A stretch of 13,986 bases of DNA from JBHEKP01 sp041859375 (lineage in GTDB: Bacteria > Hydrogenedentota > Hydrogenedentia > Hydrogenedentales > CAITNO01). Shown in pieces: positions 8,369-13,986 of the stretch. How positions within the stretch are numbered: the first letter of the stretch is position 1; every line of letters starts with the position of its first letter. Below the pieces are notes generated by a model. The model saw only the letters and a list, made by a program, of their open reading frames with translations, was not told the DNA's origin and made no database searches. The translations under genes were made by a program, and so were the position numbers. Location of the stretch: assembly GCA_041859375.1 (NCBI GenBank), contig JBHEKP010000191.1, positions 1-13,986 on the forward strand, written 5' to 3'.

Positions 8369-8407
8369 GAGGGGACAAACAATTTTCCCATTTTTATGTG
8401 GAGAAGT

Positions 8408-8447
8408 CTTGACAACCGAACTAAGGTTTACTACAATACGTGTCAAG
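8408..8447. promoter_or_regulatory. Inverted repeat across the pilus operon promoter (candidate operator)
   Basis: CTTGACA (8408-8414) and TGTCAAG (8441-8447) are exact reverse complements. The first overlaps the -35 hexamer and the second covers the predicted transcription start. The arm centres are 33 bp apart, about three helical turns, so a dimeric or looping regulator could occupy the promoter. TTGACAAC recurs at 8483-8490. Confidence 0.35.
8409..8437 (+). promoter_or_regulatory. Sigma70-type promoter of the pilus/secretion operon
   Basis: TTGACA (8409-8414) matches the -35 consensus, and TACAAT (8432-8437) matches the -10 in five of six bases, with an ideal 17-bp spacer. The predicted start is near 8444, giving a leader of about 120 nt before the pilM-pilN gene. 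Confidence 0.75.
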
Positions 8448-8516
8448 AGTTTACTTGGCGGCTTTGACCGGGTGACCATATATTGACAACAACGATTGAA
8501 ACAGGGAGTAGGCGCA

Positions 8517-8536
8517 CCGCCCTATTTTCAGGGCGG
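8517..8536 (+). promoter_or_regulatory. GC-rich hairpin in the pilM-pilN leader
   Basis: CCGCCCT-ATTTTC-AGGGCGG makes a perfect 7-bp stem with a 6-nt loop, about 30 nt upstream of the start codon and inside the predicted leader. No U-run follows, so it is not a terminator. It may stabilise the mRNA or affect translation; it matches no riboswitch that I recognise. Confidence 0.35.
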
Positions 8537-8565
8537 GGCATGGCCAAGGGGTAGCTGGCACTTTT

Positions 8566-10725
8566 ATGGCAATGATGCTTGGAGGCCGTAAAAAACGACT
8601 GGTGCTTGACATCGGCACGAGCGCGGTGCGCTTGGCCGAAGTGTCCAAGTCCAAGTCCGGCTACCAGTTGACCCGTTATTTCCAGAAAGAATTCGACTCC
8701 GATCCCTCTTTTGACGAGGAGAAACGCCGCAAACTCCGCTCCGCCGCCCTCAAAGAGGTTCTCAAACAGTCCAAGGCGCGGTTGCGCAAAGTTATTTTCG
8801 GCGTGCCCGGACAGTCGGTGTTCACCCGCAGCCGGACCCTTCCCCCCGTACCGGAATACAAAGTCAACCAAATCGTCAAGTACGAAATTCAGCAGCAAAT
8901 CCCCTTTGGCCTTGACCAGATTGCCATGGATTACCAGGTGCTCAGCCGCAACGAACAGGGCGGCTACGAGGTAATGATGGCCGCCATCAAGGTGGATGTG
9001 GTTGACAAGCACCTTGATGTGCTCAAATCCGTCAAGGCTTCTGTCGCCGAAGTGGACGTGTGCCCCCTTGCGGCCTATAACTGGCTTAAAACGGTGGGCG
9101 ATTTTGGCAACCAGGGCGAGTGTGTCGCGCTGGTTGACATTGGCGCCACCACCACGGACATCGTGATAGAGCGGGACGGCCAGTTCAGGTTCACCCGTCC
9201 GCTGAATGTCGGCGGCAACGATGTGACAAAGGCGATGGCGGCGGCCTTCAACATGGAATTCGCCGCCGCGGAGAAACTCAAGCGGGAACGCGGCTTCGCG
9301 CCCACCGGTGATCCCCAGAAGGACGGCCGGGGCGGCGAGGTCATCGGCGAGGCCCTGCAGCGCCTGGCAACGGAGGTGATGCGCTCCTTTGCGTATTTCC
9401 GTTCGCTGCCGGGCGGCGGCCAGGTCAGCCGGGTGGTGCTGAGCGGCGGTGGCGCGCGGCTGCGCAACATCGCGGCCTTCCTGCAGCGCCAGCTTGGCAT
9501 GGAAGTGCGCATGGCCCAGCCCCTGAAGGGGATTGAGGTTTCCGCGGGCGCAAAAGGGGTCAAGGACGCGCCCGAACAGGCCTCCGCGGTGCTTGGCATG
9601 GCGTTGCGCTGCTGCGGCGCGGTGCCGCTTGAAATCAACCTGATACCGCCAAGGCTGCTTGAGGTTTCGCGCCGCAAGGAGCAGGTGGTTTACTGGGCTT
9701 TTTCCATCATTGCGATGGTCCTGTCCTTCCTTTCCGTGGTGCCCGCCGCCCACAGGCAGAACCTGGAGGTTAAGAAGCGGATCGAGGAATTGAAGGGCGT
9801 GATTCGCGCCTATGATCCGGAAATGATACAGCGTATCAGGCCGGGAACGGCGGCGCCCAGTTCGGGATTGAACGACCAGCTTGCCGCGCGCAAGGCGCAG
9901 CTGCAGAAAATCGAGCAGCAGGTGCAGGCCCTTGACCGGGCGCGAAACCAGCGCCGTTTCTGGCTTGACGAGCTGACCCTGCTGAACGAGGCGCGTCCGG
10001 CCACGGGAGGCATGTGGTTTAGTTCGGTGGAAACCATGGTGATTGAGGACGCCCAGCAGAAGGGTGGCGCCGCCCCGGCGGCGCCTGCGGCCCAGGGCGG
10101 ACTTGGCGGCGGCCTTAAGAGGGGCGGCGCGGGTGGAATGGGCGGCGGTGCGGTCACTGCGGCCGGTTTTGGCGGGATCGATCCCAAGGGCGGCGTGGCG
10201 GGTCCGGCGGGGGGGGGCGTCCGTTTGGGCGGGCGCGCCAATGCCCCGGCGGGTCCGGGCAAATCCGGTGCGGCGGCTCCGGCGGGGCCTGCGGTTTCAA
10301 CAATCGCCCGCCCCAACGGAATGATTATCCAGGGGTATGCCGAAAGCGACCAGGTTATCACACAGTTTTTGGACGAGCTCAAACGCGCCTATTACCAGAT
10401 GCCCAACGGTTTTTATCTGAGCATCAGCCAGGTGGACTTCAGCGAGGCAAGCGTGCAGAAAGTGTCCTGGGACACCCTTTACAACGCGCCGGTGGATATT
10501 GCGACTCCTGTGGCGGCCGGTGGTGGTGCGGGATTGCGCCGGGGGGGGGGCGCGGTTTCGTCCCAGTCTTCGGCTGGATACCAGGGCGGGCCGAGCCTCT
10601 ATTCCTTCCGTATTCAGGTTAAGTTTATCCGATCCAAGGACCGGCCGAACCCGCAGAACACGGCTTCGCCCGCTGGAGCGCCCGCTCCGAACGCTGGTGC
10701 GCCCGCAGGGGGGGCCGCCTCGTGA
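8566..10725 (+). CDS. pilM: PilM-PilN fusion, type IV pilus / type II secretion-like platform protein
   Basis: 719 residues. Residues about 9-350 are PilM-like actin-fold ATPase: phosphate-1 DIGTSAVRL 15-23, phosphate-2 DIGATTTDI 191-199, adenosine motif VVLSGGGARLRN 290-301. Directly after comes INLIPP (357-362), the N-terminal signature of PilN that PilM binds, then a transmembrane helix (about 374-393), coiled coil (397-465), Gly/Ala-rich low complexity (496-580), a PilN-like ferredoxin-type stretch (582-690, MIIQGYAESDQVITQFLDEL) with another Gly-rich insertion, and a Pro/Ala/Gly tail. The cytoplasmic ATPase-like part would thus be tethered to its own PilN in the inner membrane. ATG 8566 is the first of three close ATGs (also 8572, 8575); the nearest ribosome-site-like AAGGGG (8546-8551) is 14 nt away, so the start is uncertain. 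G-runs of 9 (10209-10217) and 10 (10541-10550) lie in the PilN part. The stop overlaps the next start by 4 nt. Confidence 0.92.
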   Translation: MAMMLGGRKKRLVLDIGTSAVRLAEVSKSKSGYQLTRYFQKEFDSDPSFDEEKRRKLRSAALKEVLKQSKARLRKVIFGVPGQSVFTRSRTLPPVPEYKVNQIVKYEIQQQIPFGLDQIAMDYQVLSRNEQGGYEVMMAAIKVDVVDKHLDVLKSVKASVAEVDVCPLAAYNWLKTVGDFGNQGECVALVDIGATTTDIVIERDGQFRFTRPLNVGGNDVTKAMAAAFNMEFAAAEKLKRERGFAPTGDPQKDGRGGEVIGEALQRLATEVMRSFAYFRSLPGGGQVSRVVLSGGGARLRNIAAFLQRQLGMEVRMAQPLKGIEVSAGAKGVKDAPEQASAVLGMALRCCGAVPLEINLIPPRLLEVSRRKEQVVYWAFSIIAMVLSFLSVVPAAHRQNLEVKKRIEELKGVIRAYDPEMIQRIRPGTAAPSSGLNDQLAARKAQLQKIEQQVQALDRARNQRRFWLDELTLLNEARPATGGMWFSSVETMVIEDAQQKGGAAPAAPAAQGGLGGGLKRGGAGGMGGGAVTAAGFGGIDPKGGVAGPAGGGVRLGGRANAPAGPGKSGAAAPAGPAVSTIARPNGMIIQGYAESDQVITQFLDELKRAYYQMPNGFYLSISQVDFSEASVQKVSWDTLYNAPVDIATPVAAGGGAGLRRGGGAVSSQSSAGYQGGPSLYSFRIQVKFIRSKDRPNPQNTASPAGAPAPNAGAPAGGAAS

Positions 10726-11693
10726 AGAACAAGTCAGCCATCATAGGAACCCTGGTTCTGCTGGCGATATTCGCCGGGTTGGGCGCGGGATGGTATTTGT
10801 ATGTAAAGCCGAAATTTGACCAGTTCAAGCAGGATGAGCGGATGCAGGCTTCCCTAGAGGAAACCTATAAAAAGTTGAACGAGAGTTTTGGCGGGTTCAA
10901 GCCCGAACTGCTCATGGATCAGTGGTCGAAGAATTTGCAGCCATGGCGGCAGGCCCGGACCGAACGCTCCGCGTATTTCAATTACGGGGACTGGTATGAG
11001 CATGAAAAGGCGCCCCAGGAGGCGCGGATGCTCAAGTTCTGGTACGGCGAAGCGTCCGACAAGATGATGCAGGATCTTTACGCCAAGATTTACGCCAAAC
11101 TTGGCCGTTACGACACGTATCCGCAGGACATCCGCACGATGCTGAACGTGGCGATGGAGCAGGACTGGCAGGGGCGCGACGTCACCGACAAGGAAATTGA
11201 CGACAACCTCGCGAACCTTGCCTTCGGCATAAAGGTTGTCGAGCTCCTGCTGGACAACAATGTGTCCCAGTTGGCCGCGATGAGCGTGTGGCCCAAACGG
11301 ATTGCGGGCGAGTACGCCGAAATGATCGCCATCCAGACGGTTGGCCTCCAGTTTTCCGCCTCCATGAAGGATTTTGTCAAGCTCATGGAGACGCTCCGCC
11401 AGGAGGAGCGTTATTTCAGCGTCGACGGCATCAAGATTACCTATCCGTACATCGGGTACAATGTCGAGCCCCAGATTCAGGTGCAATTGCTGCTGAGCCA
11501 GTCAAACTACCTGAAGAACCGTGTTGAAAGCGGCGAGGGCGACGCGAAACCCGGCGCGCCGGGCGGCGGTCCGGCGATGCCGCAGATGCCCGGCGGGAAG
11601 AAGGGCGAGGTGCAGCAGGCGCCGGTTGCCGAGGCGGGTGCTGTGGCCAAGGCGTGGAAATGGTTCAAGAACAACGTTCTTTACATACACTAG
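10722..11693 (+). CDS. pilO: PilO-like inner-membrane alignment protein
   Basis: 323 residues from GTG 10722, whose GTGA overlaps the stop of the PilM-PilN gene, indicating translational coupling; the G-run at 10708-10714 could act as its ribosome site. One transmembrane helix (about 5-26) is followed by a charged coiled-coil region (30-60), a long helical middle (65-190) and a segment typical of PilO/GspM ferredoxin-like domains (about 200-260, QTVGLQFSASMKDFVKLMETL then a beta-rich end). Typical PilO is about 200 residues, so the helical middle is additional. The tail (270-300) is Gly/Pro/Lys-rich. Assignment rests on position, topology and the C-terminal motif; overall sequence similarity looks low. 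PilO normally pairs with PilN in the periplasm. Confidence 0.75.
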   Translation: MKNKSAIIGTLVLLAIFAGLGAGWYLYVKPKFDQFKQDERMQASLEETYKKLNESFGGFKPELLMDQWSKNLQPWRQARTERSAYFNYGDWYEHEKAPQEARMLKFWYGEASDKMMQDLYAKIYAKLGRYDTYPQDIRTMLNVAMEQDWQGRDVTDKEIDDNLANLAFGIKVVELLLDNNVSQLAAMSVWPKRIAGEYAEMIAIQTVGLQFSASMKDFVKLMETLRQEERYFSVDGIKITYPYIGYNVEPQIQVQLLLSQSNYLKNRVESGEGDAKPGAPGGGPAMPQMPGGKKGEVQQAPVAEAGAVAKAWKWFKNNVLYIH

Positions 11694-11714
11694 GGAAAAG
11701 TTGACGAACGCGCC

Positions 11715-11730
11715 GGGCCGGTGACGGCCC
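11715..11730 (+). promoter_or_regulatory. GNRA-loop hairpin between the pilO-like and pilP-like genes
   Basis: GGGCCG-GTGA-CGGCCC is a perfect 6-bp GC stem closed by a GTGA (GNRA) tetraloop. It sits directly upstream of AGAGAGAG (11731-11738), the ribosome site of the next gene. The short T-run (11740-11744) is too far off and lies at the start codon, so a role in translation or mRNA stability is likelier than termination. Confidence 0.4.
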
Positions 11731-11742
11731 AGAGAGAGATTT

Positions 11743-12273
11743 TTGGTGGACAAACTGCAAAAAGCGGGCGTTTGGCTCTGGTACAACAAGGAGCGCATGG
11801 TGCTCATCGCCATGCTCGTCACCCTTGGCTACCGGGGCTACCAGGTTTTCAGCCCGCCGCCGCCCCCAAACTGGGAACGGTTGCAGATGCCAAAGGACAT
11901 TTTCCCCGAGGATCCGGCGGAACTTGAGGGTTTGAACATTGAACTTCCCGGTTCCCCGCCGGTAAGGCCGCCCATGGACATACCGGGCACATACGTTTCG
12001 CTGTATAACAAGAACCCGTTCTGGTATTATTCTGGCCAGCAGAAGAACGAGAGTGAGCAGACGGTCACCGCGGAGCAGCTTAACATCACATTGCTGGACA
12101 TACAGGACGCGGGCGGAAACCTTCGCGCGCGCCTGCGCACCACGAGTGCGACCAAATGGTATTCCGAGAATGAACAGTTCGAGGAATTCGAGCTTTTGCG
12201 GATAAATCCGGACGACAACACAGTGGAGATCTATTCGGAGCGCTACGGGCGCACGTTTAAGATTGCGAAATGA
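11743..12273 (+). CDS. pilP: PilP/GspC-like periplasmic linker protein
   Basis: 176 residues with a short hydrophobic segment (about 18-30), a Pro-rich stretch, and a C-terminal beta domain (about 105-176) with the pattern of PilP/GspC homology regions: ITLLDIQDAGGNLRARL, then a tryptophan, a polar turn and FELLRINPDDNTVEIYSE. PilP connects the PilN/PilO platform to the secretin's N-domains, which fits its place between pilO and the secretin gene. Most PilPs are lipoproteins; here a transmembrane anchor replaces a lipobox, as in GspC. The frame opens at TTG 11743, but GTG 11746 is better spaced (7 nt) from AGAGAGAG at 11731-11738 and may be the true start. Its TGA overlaps the ATG of a 21-codon ORF. 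Confidence 0.7.
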   Translation: MVDKLQKAGVWLWYNKERMVLIAMLVTLGYRGYQVFSPPPPPNWERLQMPKDIFPEDPAELEGLNIELPGSPPVRPPMDIPGTYVSLYNKNPFWYYSGQQKNESEQTVTAEQLNITLLDIQDAGGNLRARLRTTSATKWYSENEQFEEFELLRINPDDNTVEIYSERYGRTFKIAK

Positions 12274-12338
12274 TGGCAAAAAATAACGAGCGTGAGGGCA
12301 TCAGCGAAAGCTGGCGCCTAAGAACCGCGGGAGGATGA
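12273..12338 (+). CDS. Possible 21-codon coupled ORF between pilP-like and secretin genes
   Basis: ATG 12273 shares its A with the upstream TGA (TGATG), a classical reinitiation arrangement. The frame reads MAKNNEREG... and stops at TGA 12336-12338, inside the GGGAGGATGA sequence that precedes the secretin start at 12346. It is polar, with no recognisable domain. It could carry ribosomes from pilP to pilQ rather than yield a useful peptide; chance is also possible at this length. Confidence 0.3.
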   Translation: MAKNNEREGISESWRLRTAGG

Positions 12339-12345
12339 AAAGGTA

Positions 12346-13986
12346 ATGAGTACGCGCGACATACGGAACATCTTGCTGGGTTGTTTTGCGGCCCTGCTGA
12401 TGGCTGCGGCGCCCGCCCCGGCGCAGGACACGCCTGCGGCAGGAGCGCAGCCCGACGCGGCGTCCCCCGTGGTCTCCCAGGAGGCGCAACCCGCCGAGGC
12501 GGCCCCGCCGTCGCTGGCCCCCTCCGCGCCGGCCGCCGAAGGGGCCGCGCCCGCGGACGCAGCCGCGTCCGCCGCGGCGGGTCCCGGCGTGTCCGAGGCG
12601 GAGCTGTATTTCCGCCGCGGTGTTGACCTGTACAAGCGCGACTTGTACAGGGAGGCGCTGACGGAGTTCAACCGCGCCCTCGCGCTGGACCCGAACCACA
12701 CCGAGGCGCGCCGGTTCCAGGAAAAGGCCAACACCCAGCTTCAGCAGACGCTTGTCGGCGCTGATGCCGCCGCGCAGACGCCGGCCTTTGAGTCGCTTGA
12801 TCCGGACACCATCCGCCAGCAGGGCGAAACCGTCCAGTTGTCGGCGGATGAAATCCGCAAGGAGCGCATCAAAAACCTTCTCGAAACCGCCGTCAAATAC
12901 ATGGAGGCGGAGCGCTACAAGGTCGCCGTTGAGATTTACAGCAATGTGCTTCTCATCGATCCCAACAACCCCGAGGCGAAGGAAGGCCTGCACAACGCCA
13001 CCATCGGCGCGCACCATGAGGGAGTGGCCGAGTCCGCCAAGGGTGTGGATGAAGACCGCGCGATGATCCGCAAATTCATTGAAGATTCAAAGCGGCTGCC
13101 CGAGGGCTCTGACGCGCGCGGCATCAAGCCCTATCGTTTCTCCGTTCCCGAAATTGAGGAGGAATACGAGGAGATTGACGAGAAGTCCCCGATAGAAACG
13201 GTGCTTGAGTCACCGGTGAGCATCGAGTTTGAGGACATCCACATCAGCGAAATCATGACCTTCGTCCAGGAAAGCTGGGATGTGAACGTTGTTATTGACA
13301 CGCGCGCCGTTGAACCCCCGAAAAAGGTTCAGCCGCAGGCCGCGGGCGCGGCCCCCGGCGGTGCCCCCGGCGCCCCGCCCTTTGGAGGGCCTCCCGGGGC
13401 CTTCCCCGGCGCGGCTCCCGGCGCGGCTCCCGGCGCGCGGCCCAATTTCGGCGCGCCCCAGCCCCAGGGCGGCATGCGCATGCCCGCCAACAACAACCCC
13501 TACGGCGCCAACCAGGGCGGCGTGCCGGGTGGTGCGCAGGGCGCGGGCGCCGATGCGGTTTATGGTGTGAAATCCAGCGGCATCGTGCCCTACATCAACC
13601 TGAAGGGTGTTACCCTCCGCGAGGCCATCCAGGCGTTGTTGCGCCCCCTTGGGCTGGATTTCGCGGTGCAGCCGGGCTTCATCTGGATCAGCAAACCCGA
13701 CATCATCCGCCGGGAATCCTTTGAGAAACTTGAGACCCGCTATTACGAACTGCGCAACGCCGGTTCAGAGACGCTCTATAAGCTCGTGCTTCGCAACCGC
13801 TTTGGCGGCATCAGCAGCATGGGCGGCGGCATGATGGGCGGTATGGGCGGCATGGGCGGCTACGGCGGCGGCATGGGCGGCGGCATGATGGGCGGCATGG
13901 GCGGCGGCAGGGATGTCACCTCCATCAGCAACATCTCCGACCTGTTCAGCAGCATCAATGACGCGATGGTTGGTGAAATCCCCGCG
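12346..13986 (+). CDS. pilQ: PilQ/GspD-like secretin with TPRs, N-terminal part (3' end outside window)
   Basis: An open frame of 547 codons runs from ATG 12346 to the right edge without a stop. Ribosome-site candidates are GGGAGG (12329-12334) and AAGG (12340-12343). Residues 1-27 form a signal peptide (APAPAQ end). An Ala/Pro-rich linker (28-80) is followed by two TPR-like repeats (about 84-120 and 178-212), then a short secretin N-domain: VSIEFEDIHISEIMTFVQESWDVNVVID (291-318) and, after a Pro/Gly/Ala insertion (about 322-405), YINLKGVTLREAIQALLRPLGLDFAV (416-441), then ISK and YYELRNA (466-472), which starts a secretin N1-like domain. A Gly/Met tract (about 492-521) interrupts that domain. 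The secretin barrel itself lies beyond the window. The product should form the outer-membrane channel for the pilus or secreted substrate. Confidence 0.85.
   Translation, partial: MSTRDIRNILLGCFAALLMAAAPAPAQDTPAAGAQPDAASPVVSQEAQPAEAAPPSLAPSAPAAEGAAPADAAASAAAGPGVSEAELYFRRGVDLYKRDLYREALTEFNRALALDPNHTEARRFQEKANTQLQQTLVGADAAAQTPAFESLDPDTIRQQGETVQLSADEIRKERIKNLLETAVKYMEAERYKVAVEIYSNVLLIDPNNPEAKEGLHNATIGAHHEGVAESAKGVDEDRAMIRKFIEDSKRLPEGSDARGIKPYRFSVPEIEEEYEEIDEKSPIETVLESPVSIEFEDIHISEIMTFVQESWDVNVVIDTRAVEPPKKVQPQAAGAAPGGAPGAPPFGGPPGAFPGAAPGAAPGARPNFGAPQPQGGMRMPANNNPYGANQGGVPGGAQGAGADAVYGVKSSGIVPYINLKGVTLREAIQALLRPLGLDFAVQPGFIWISKPDIIRRESFEKLETRYYELRNAGSETLYKLVLRNRFGGISSMGGGMMGGMGGMGGYGGGMGGGMMGGMGGGRDVTSISNISDLFSSINDAMVGEIPA
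13408..13437 (+). repeat. 12-bp tandem repeat in the secretin gene
   Basis: GGCGCGGCTCCC occurs twice back to back (13408-13419, 13420-13431) with a partial third copy. It encodes GAAP units in the Pro/Gly/Ala insertion. Copy number could vary without breaking the frame. Confidence 0.7.
13819..13908 (+). repeat. Gly/Met-coding repeat tract in the secretin gene
   Basis: Irregular reiteration of ATG GGC GGC type triplets encodes a run of Met and Gly with one Tyr (residues 492-521). The triplet structure keeps the frame under expansion or contraction. Confidence 0.75.

Larger units (their letters stand above)
7887..8407. other. Gene-poor intergenic stretch, lower GC
   Basis: I see no credible gene here. 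Base composition is more AT-rich than in the neighbouring genes, with many short T-runs. Open frames on either strand (for example 8099-8479 minus, 8178-8486 plus) lack recognisable domains, good ribosome sites and the codon bias of the real genes. The stretch holds a separated inverted repeat (8247-8368), a palindrome (8105-8117), a 9-bp tandem (TTGAAATTG/TTGAAATTC, 8124-8141) and an 11-bp direct repeat CCAGCCTGAAT (7924-7934 and 8303-8313). Confidence 0.6.

Noticed and set aside
8099..8479. 126-codon minus-strand frame in the intergenic stretch
   Set aside because: No ribosome site, no domain, and it would start inside the pilus leader, crossing its promoter; codon use differs from the neighbours. 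A repeat-derived origin seems likelier.
8490..8565. Possible c-di-GMP (GEMM) riboswitch before pilM
   Set aside because: The leader has one clear hairpin and a GGGTAGCTGG-like string, but not the conserved two-helix GEMM core.
8443..9753. 436-codon open frame on the minus strand opposite the pilM part
   Set aside because: It is antisense to a clearly conserved ATPase frame; long antisense frames are expected in high-GC DNA, and its composition (rich in His, Arg, Gly) fits a shadow.
10722..12273. Reading the operon as a dedicated type II secretion system
   Set aside because: The gene order and PilM fold favour pilMNOPQ, but no pilin, ATPase or prepilin peptidase is in view, so the two cannot be fully separated.
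12301..13017. 238-codon minus-strand frame
   Set aside because: Opposite the secretin TPR region; Arg/Gly-rich shadow of Ala/Pro-rich coding DNA.
13819..13908. Short repeats as a CRISPR-like array
   Set aside because: The units are triplets in frame coding Gly and Met, with no spacers.

Overview
The window looks like chromosomal DNA of a high-GC, Gram-negative-type bacterium: there is a secretin, and several proteins carry signal peptides or periplasmic domains. Zinc-ribbon Ser/Thr kinases, one of them with a formylglycine-generating-enzyme (FGE)-like tail, and a large propeller/toroid secreted protein recall environmental lineages such as Hydrogenedentota, Planctomycetota or Lentisphaerota. 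That placement is an inference from gene style; no rRNA or other marker gene is present.

Layout: (1) Positions 1-2221, minus strand, hold a long exported protein (propeller-like N-terminal half, alpha/alpha-toroid-like C-terminal half) that runs off the left edge. (2) A divergent intergenic region (2222-2437) has a candidate promoter on each strand. (3) Positions 2438-6424, plus strand, hold two tandem paralogous transmembrane Ser/Thr kinases with near-matching zinc ribbons and catalytic domains but unrelated periplasmic tails. (4) Positions 6510-7853 encode a membrane-anchored Ntn hydrolase of the C45 (acyl-CoA:6-APA acyltransferase-like) type. (5) A gene-poor stretch of about 710 bp (7854-8565) has inverted repeats and ends in a near-consensus sigma70 promoter. 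(6) From 8566 to the right edge lies a type IV pilus / type II secretion-like alignment operon in the classic order PilM, PilN, PilO, PilP, PilQ. PilM and PilN are fused into one polypeptide. The PilQ-like secretin begins with a signal peptide and TPRs, and its N-domain is split by Pro/Gly/Ala-rich sequence; it runs off the right edge.

Working together: PilM-PilN, PilO and PilP would form the inner-membrane platform linking the cytoplasm to the outer-membrane secretin. The two kinases could couple cytoplasmic phosphorylation to periplasmic sensing. Their link to the pilus operon is only positional, plus a weak resemblance between the first kinase's tail and PilP/GspC-type domains.

The points most worth a second look are the PilM-PilN fusion through a PilM-binding-like INLIPP motif, 9-G and 10-G homopolymers inside that gene (possible phase variation), the inverted repeat across its promoter, a 21-codon ORF wedged between pilP and pilQ, the non-catalytic FGE-like sensor tail, and low-complexity insertions across the machine's proteins.
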